Assembly: GCF_002002735.1 (NCBI RefSeq)
Contig: NZ_MUNY01000032.1
Span: 1 to 64,000, forward strand
DNA from: Algoriphagus sp. A40
GTDB lineage: Bacteria > Bacteroidota > Bacteroidia > Cytophagales > Cyclobacteriaceae
DNA length: 64,000 nt
Direction of reading: 5' to 3'
In this document: piece after piece, positions 62,062-64,000 of the stretch
Layout: each line of letters starts with the position of its first letter
How positions within the stretch are numbered: position 1 is the stretch's first letter
Translations under genes and position numbers: made by a program
The notes under the pieces: generated by a model
Database searches by the model: none
Told to the model about the DNA's origin: nothing
The model's input: the letters and a program-made list of their open reading frames with translations, nothing else

Positions 62062-63756
62062 ATGAAGGACATGATGATCAGAGGTGCGGACATAGTTGTT
62101 CGGTCACTTATCGCTGAGCAGGCAGAAATCATTTTTGGATATCCAGGTGGTGCGATCATGCCTGTATATGATGCCTTGTACGATTATCATGACCAGGTCA
62201 AGCATGTTTTGACCCGTCATGAGCAAGGAGCCATTCATGCAGCTCAGGGCTATGCCCGAGTCTCCGGCAAAGTCGGAGTTTGCATAGCGACTTCAGGACC
62301 GGGTGCTACCAATCTGATCACAGGACTTGCCGATGCCCAGATTGACAGCACTCCTTTGGTCTGTATCACCGGGCAGGTGGCAGCACATCTATTGGGAACC
62401 GACGCTTTTCAGGAAACTGATGTGGTTGGTATTTCCATGCCAGCCACCAAATGGAACGTTCAGGTCCGCCGAGTTGAGGATATTGCGCCAGCCATAGCAA
62501 AAGGATTTTTTATTGCCCGTTCTGGAAGACCGGGACCGGTGTTGATTGACATTACCAAAAATGCCCAGACTGATTTCGGTGAGTTTAACTATGTGCCATG
62601 TTTGGGTTTCAGATCTTACAAAACATACGTCTCAGTTGAAGCAACTAAGATCCAGGAGGCAGCCGAATTGATCAATAAGGCTGAGCGCCCTTACTTGCTT
62701 TTTGGTCAGGGTGTGGTTTTGGGAAAAGCAGAAACCGAACTGAAATTTTTTCTTGACAAGTCAGGAATTCCAGCCGCTTCAACGCTCTTAGGTTCAGGAG
62801 CGCTTCCACAGGAGCATCCTAACTATGTCGGAAAATTGGGAATGCATGGCAATTATGGCCCAAATCTTCTGACCAACCAATGCGATGTATTGATTGCCGT
62901 GGGAATGAGATTTGACGACCGGGTTACCGGAGATTTGAAGCGCTATGCCAAGCAGGCGAAAGTCATCCACCTGGAGCTTGACCCTGCCGAAGTGAATAAA
63001 AATGTAAAGGCTGCAGTAGCTGTGATGGGGGATTGTAGAGAGAGCCTTTCCATGCTTACCGAAGCCATCGAGGCCAAGAAGCATGATTCTTGGATGGCAA
63101 AATTCCGCGAATTGGAACAGCAAGAAAAAGCCGCGGTCGTCCAGCATGACATCACTCCTTCAAAAGTTGGTCTTACGATGGGAGAAGTAATCCACCAAAT
63201 CAACCAATACAAGGCCGATGATGCCGTTTTGGTCACTGACGTTGGACAGCATCAGATGATTGCCTGGAGGTATTTTCATTATAAAAAACCTAGAACACAG
63301 GTGACTTCAGGAGGTTTGGGAACCATGGGTTTTGCCCTTCCGGCAGCACTGGGAGCTCAGCTTCATGACTATTCCCGACAGGTAATCTGCGTAGTCGGTG
63401 ACGGCGGAATCCAGATGACGATTCAGGAATTGGGCACCATCATGCAGACCAAAGCTCCGGTAAAAATTGTCCTTTTGAATAATAATTACCTCGGAATGGT
63501 GCGTCAGTGGCAGCAGATGTTCTTTGACAAACGCTATTCTTTTACCGAACTGGACAATCCGGAATTCATCAAAATTGCGGAAGCCTATAACATCAAATCT
63601 CAAAAAGTTTCTGATCGGGTTGACCTGAAGGAAGCCATCGAAGATATGTTCATTCACGACGGCCCTTTTTTTCTCGAAGTGGTTGTAGAAAAAGAAGACA
63701 ACGTATTCCCGATGATCGCCACAGGCTGCTCGGTAGAAGAGGTCAGACTCAGCTAA
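62062..63756 (+). CDS. ilvB: Acetolactate synthase, large (catalytic) subunit
   Basis: This thiamine-diphosphate enzyme of 564 aa makes acetolactate or acetohydroxybutyrate from pyruvate. The catalytic Glu is in LTRHEQGAIHAAQGYARV near 49-66, the FAD-binding middle domain has GMHGNYGPNLLTNQCDVLIAVGMRFDDRV, cited by GMHGNYGPN near 260, and the ThDP motif GDGGIQMTIQELGT through LLNNNYLGMVRQWQ spans 452-485. It is followed nine bases later by ilvN. Confidence 0.96.
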   Translation: MKDMMIRGADIVVRSLIAEQAEIIFGYPGGAIMPVYDALYDYHDQVKHVLTRHEQGAIHAAQGYARVSGKVGVCIATSGPGATNLITGLADAQIDSTPLVCITGQVAAHLLGTDAFQETDVVGISMPATKWNVQVRRVEDIAPAIAKGFFIARSGRPGPVLIDITKNAQTDFGEFNYVPCLGFRSYKTYVSVEATKIQEAAELINKAERPYLLFGQGVVLGKAETELKFFLDKSGIPAASTLLGSGALPQEHPNYVGKLGMHGNYGPNLLTNQCDVLIAVGMRFDDRVTGDLKRYAKQAKVIHLELDPAEVNKNVKAAVAVMGDCRESLSMLTEAIEAKKHDSWMAKFRELEQQEKAAVVQHDITPSKVGLTMGEVIHQINQYKADDAVLVTDVGQHQMIAWRYFHYKKPRTQVTSGGLGTMGFALPAALGAQLHDYSRQVICVVGDGGIQMTIQELGTIMQTKAPVKIVLLNNNYLGMVRQWQQMFFDKRYSFTELDNPEFIKIAEAYNIKSQKVSDRVDLKEAIEDMFIHDGPFFLEVVVEKEDNVFPMIATGCSVEEVRLS

Positions 63757-63765
63757 CTCAAACCT

Positions 63766-64000
63766 ATGAAGCGTTACACCATTTTCGTAATCACTGAGAA
63801 TTTTATTGGAATTCTCAACCGGATCACCATCATTTTTACCCGCAGAGGGATCAATATTGATGCGCTGACAGCCTCAGAAAGCCGTATTTCAGGTATTCAC
63901 CGGATCACCATCGAGGTGACCGCAAATGAAGATACCGTCATCCAATTGGTCAATCAGATTGAGAAAATCATCGATGTGATCAAGGCGTTTTATCATGAAG
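63766..64000 (+). CDS. ilvN: Acetolactate synthase, small regulatory subunit (partial)
   Basis: The gene starts at the ATG at 63766 and runs off the window after 78 codons. The ACT domain is clear: YTIFVITENFIGILNRITII near 4-23, then RRGINIDALTASES near 26 and GIHRITIEVTANEDTV near 44. This subunit stabilises the catalytic one and confers valine feedback inhibition. ilvC would be expected next, but this cannot be seen. Confidence 0.93.
   Translation, partial: MKRYTIFVITENFIGILNRITIIFTRRGINIDALTASESRISGIHRITIEVTANEDTVIQLVNQIEKIIDVIKAFYHE

Overview
The window looks like chromosomal DNA of a Bacteroidota bacterium, most likely order Cytophagales near Cyclobacteriaceae/Algoriphagus. The taxonomic call is inference. 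It rests on paired OmpA proteins with calcium-binding repeats, a GLPGLI protein beside a TonB-type barrel, many -7 boxes of the form TAnnTTTG, near absence of Shine-Dalgarno sequences, a sodium-pumping Nqr operon and a DnaE with a fused exonuclease. Most genes are housekeeping genes in short operons separated by clear rho-independent terminators.

Layout. 1-12.4 kb: tRNA-His, pyrC, an RNA helicase, a secreted M28 peptidase, gcvP, lipA, an OsmC protein, serine dehydratase alpha, a small membrane protein behind an antiporter remnant, and upp. 12.4-20.2 kb: two tandem OmpA-family genes, an M42-like peptidase, hpt, adk, obgE, grpE and dnaJ. 20.2-25.2 kb: a secreted protein, an ABC exporter pair, a Dps protein and an orphan histidine kinase. 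25.3-31.2 kb: prfC, then a region where the 3' end of prfC with its terminator occurs three times, with an AAA_14/DUF4143 ATPase between copies 1 and 2 and a Tat-exported phosphoesterase between copies 2 and 3, then ade. 31.3-39 kb: cmk-ispH, nqrABCDE without nqrF, a DUF1080 protein and a DUF502 protein. 39-42.4 kb: selD-mnmH (tRNA selenouridine), trxA and a lipoprotein. 42.5-48.6 kb: dnaE and a second DUF4143 ATPase preceded by six 22-bp direct repeats. 48.6-55.1 kb: GLPGLI protein, outer-membrane barrel, rsmG, an ECF sigma factor and a glycosyltransferase. 55.3-60 kb: tgt, an LptG-type permease, a DMT transporter, a MazF-type toxin-antitoxin pair and ispE. 60.2-64 kb: an ilv operon (ilvD, ilvB, partial ilvN) behind a complete leader-peptide attenuator.

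The least ordinary signals are: (1) the prfC tail used as a repeated boundary for inserted genes; (2) the DUF4143 ATPases, each preceded by its own repeat or palindrome array; (3) the ilv attenuator, whose 19-residue leader peptide carries nine Val/Leu/Ile codons; (4) family-level oddities in Tgt (no zinc cysteines), DnaJ (half zinc finger), PyrC (altered HxH motif) and DnaE (fused exonuclease).
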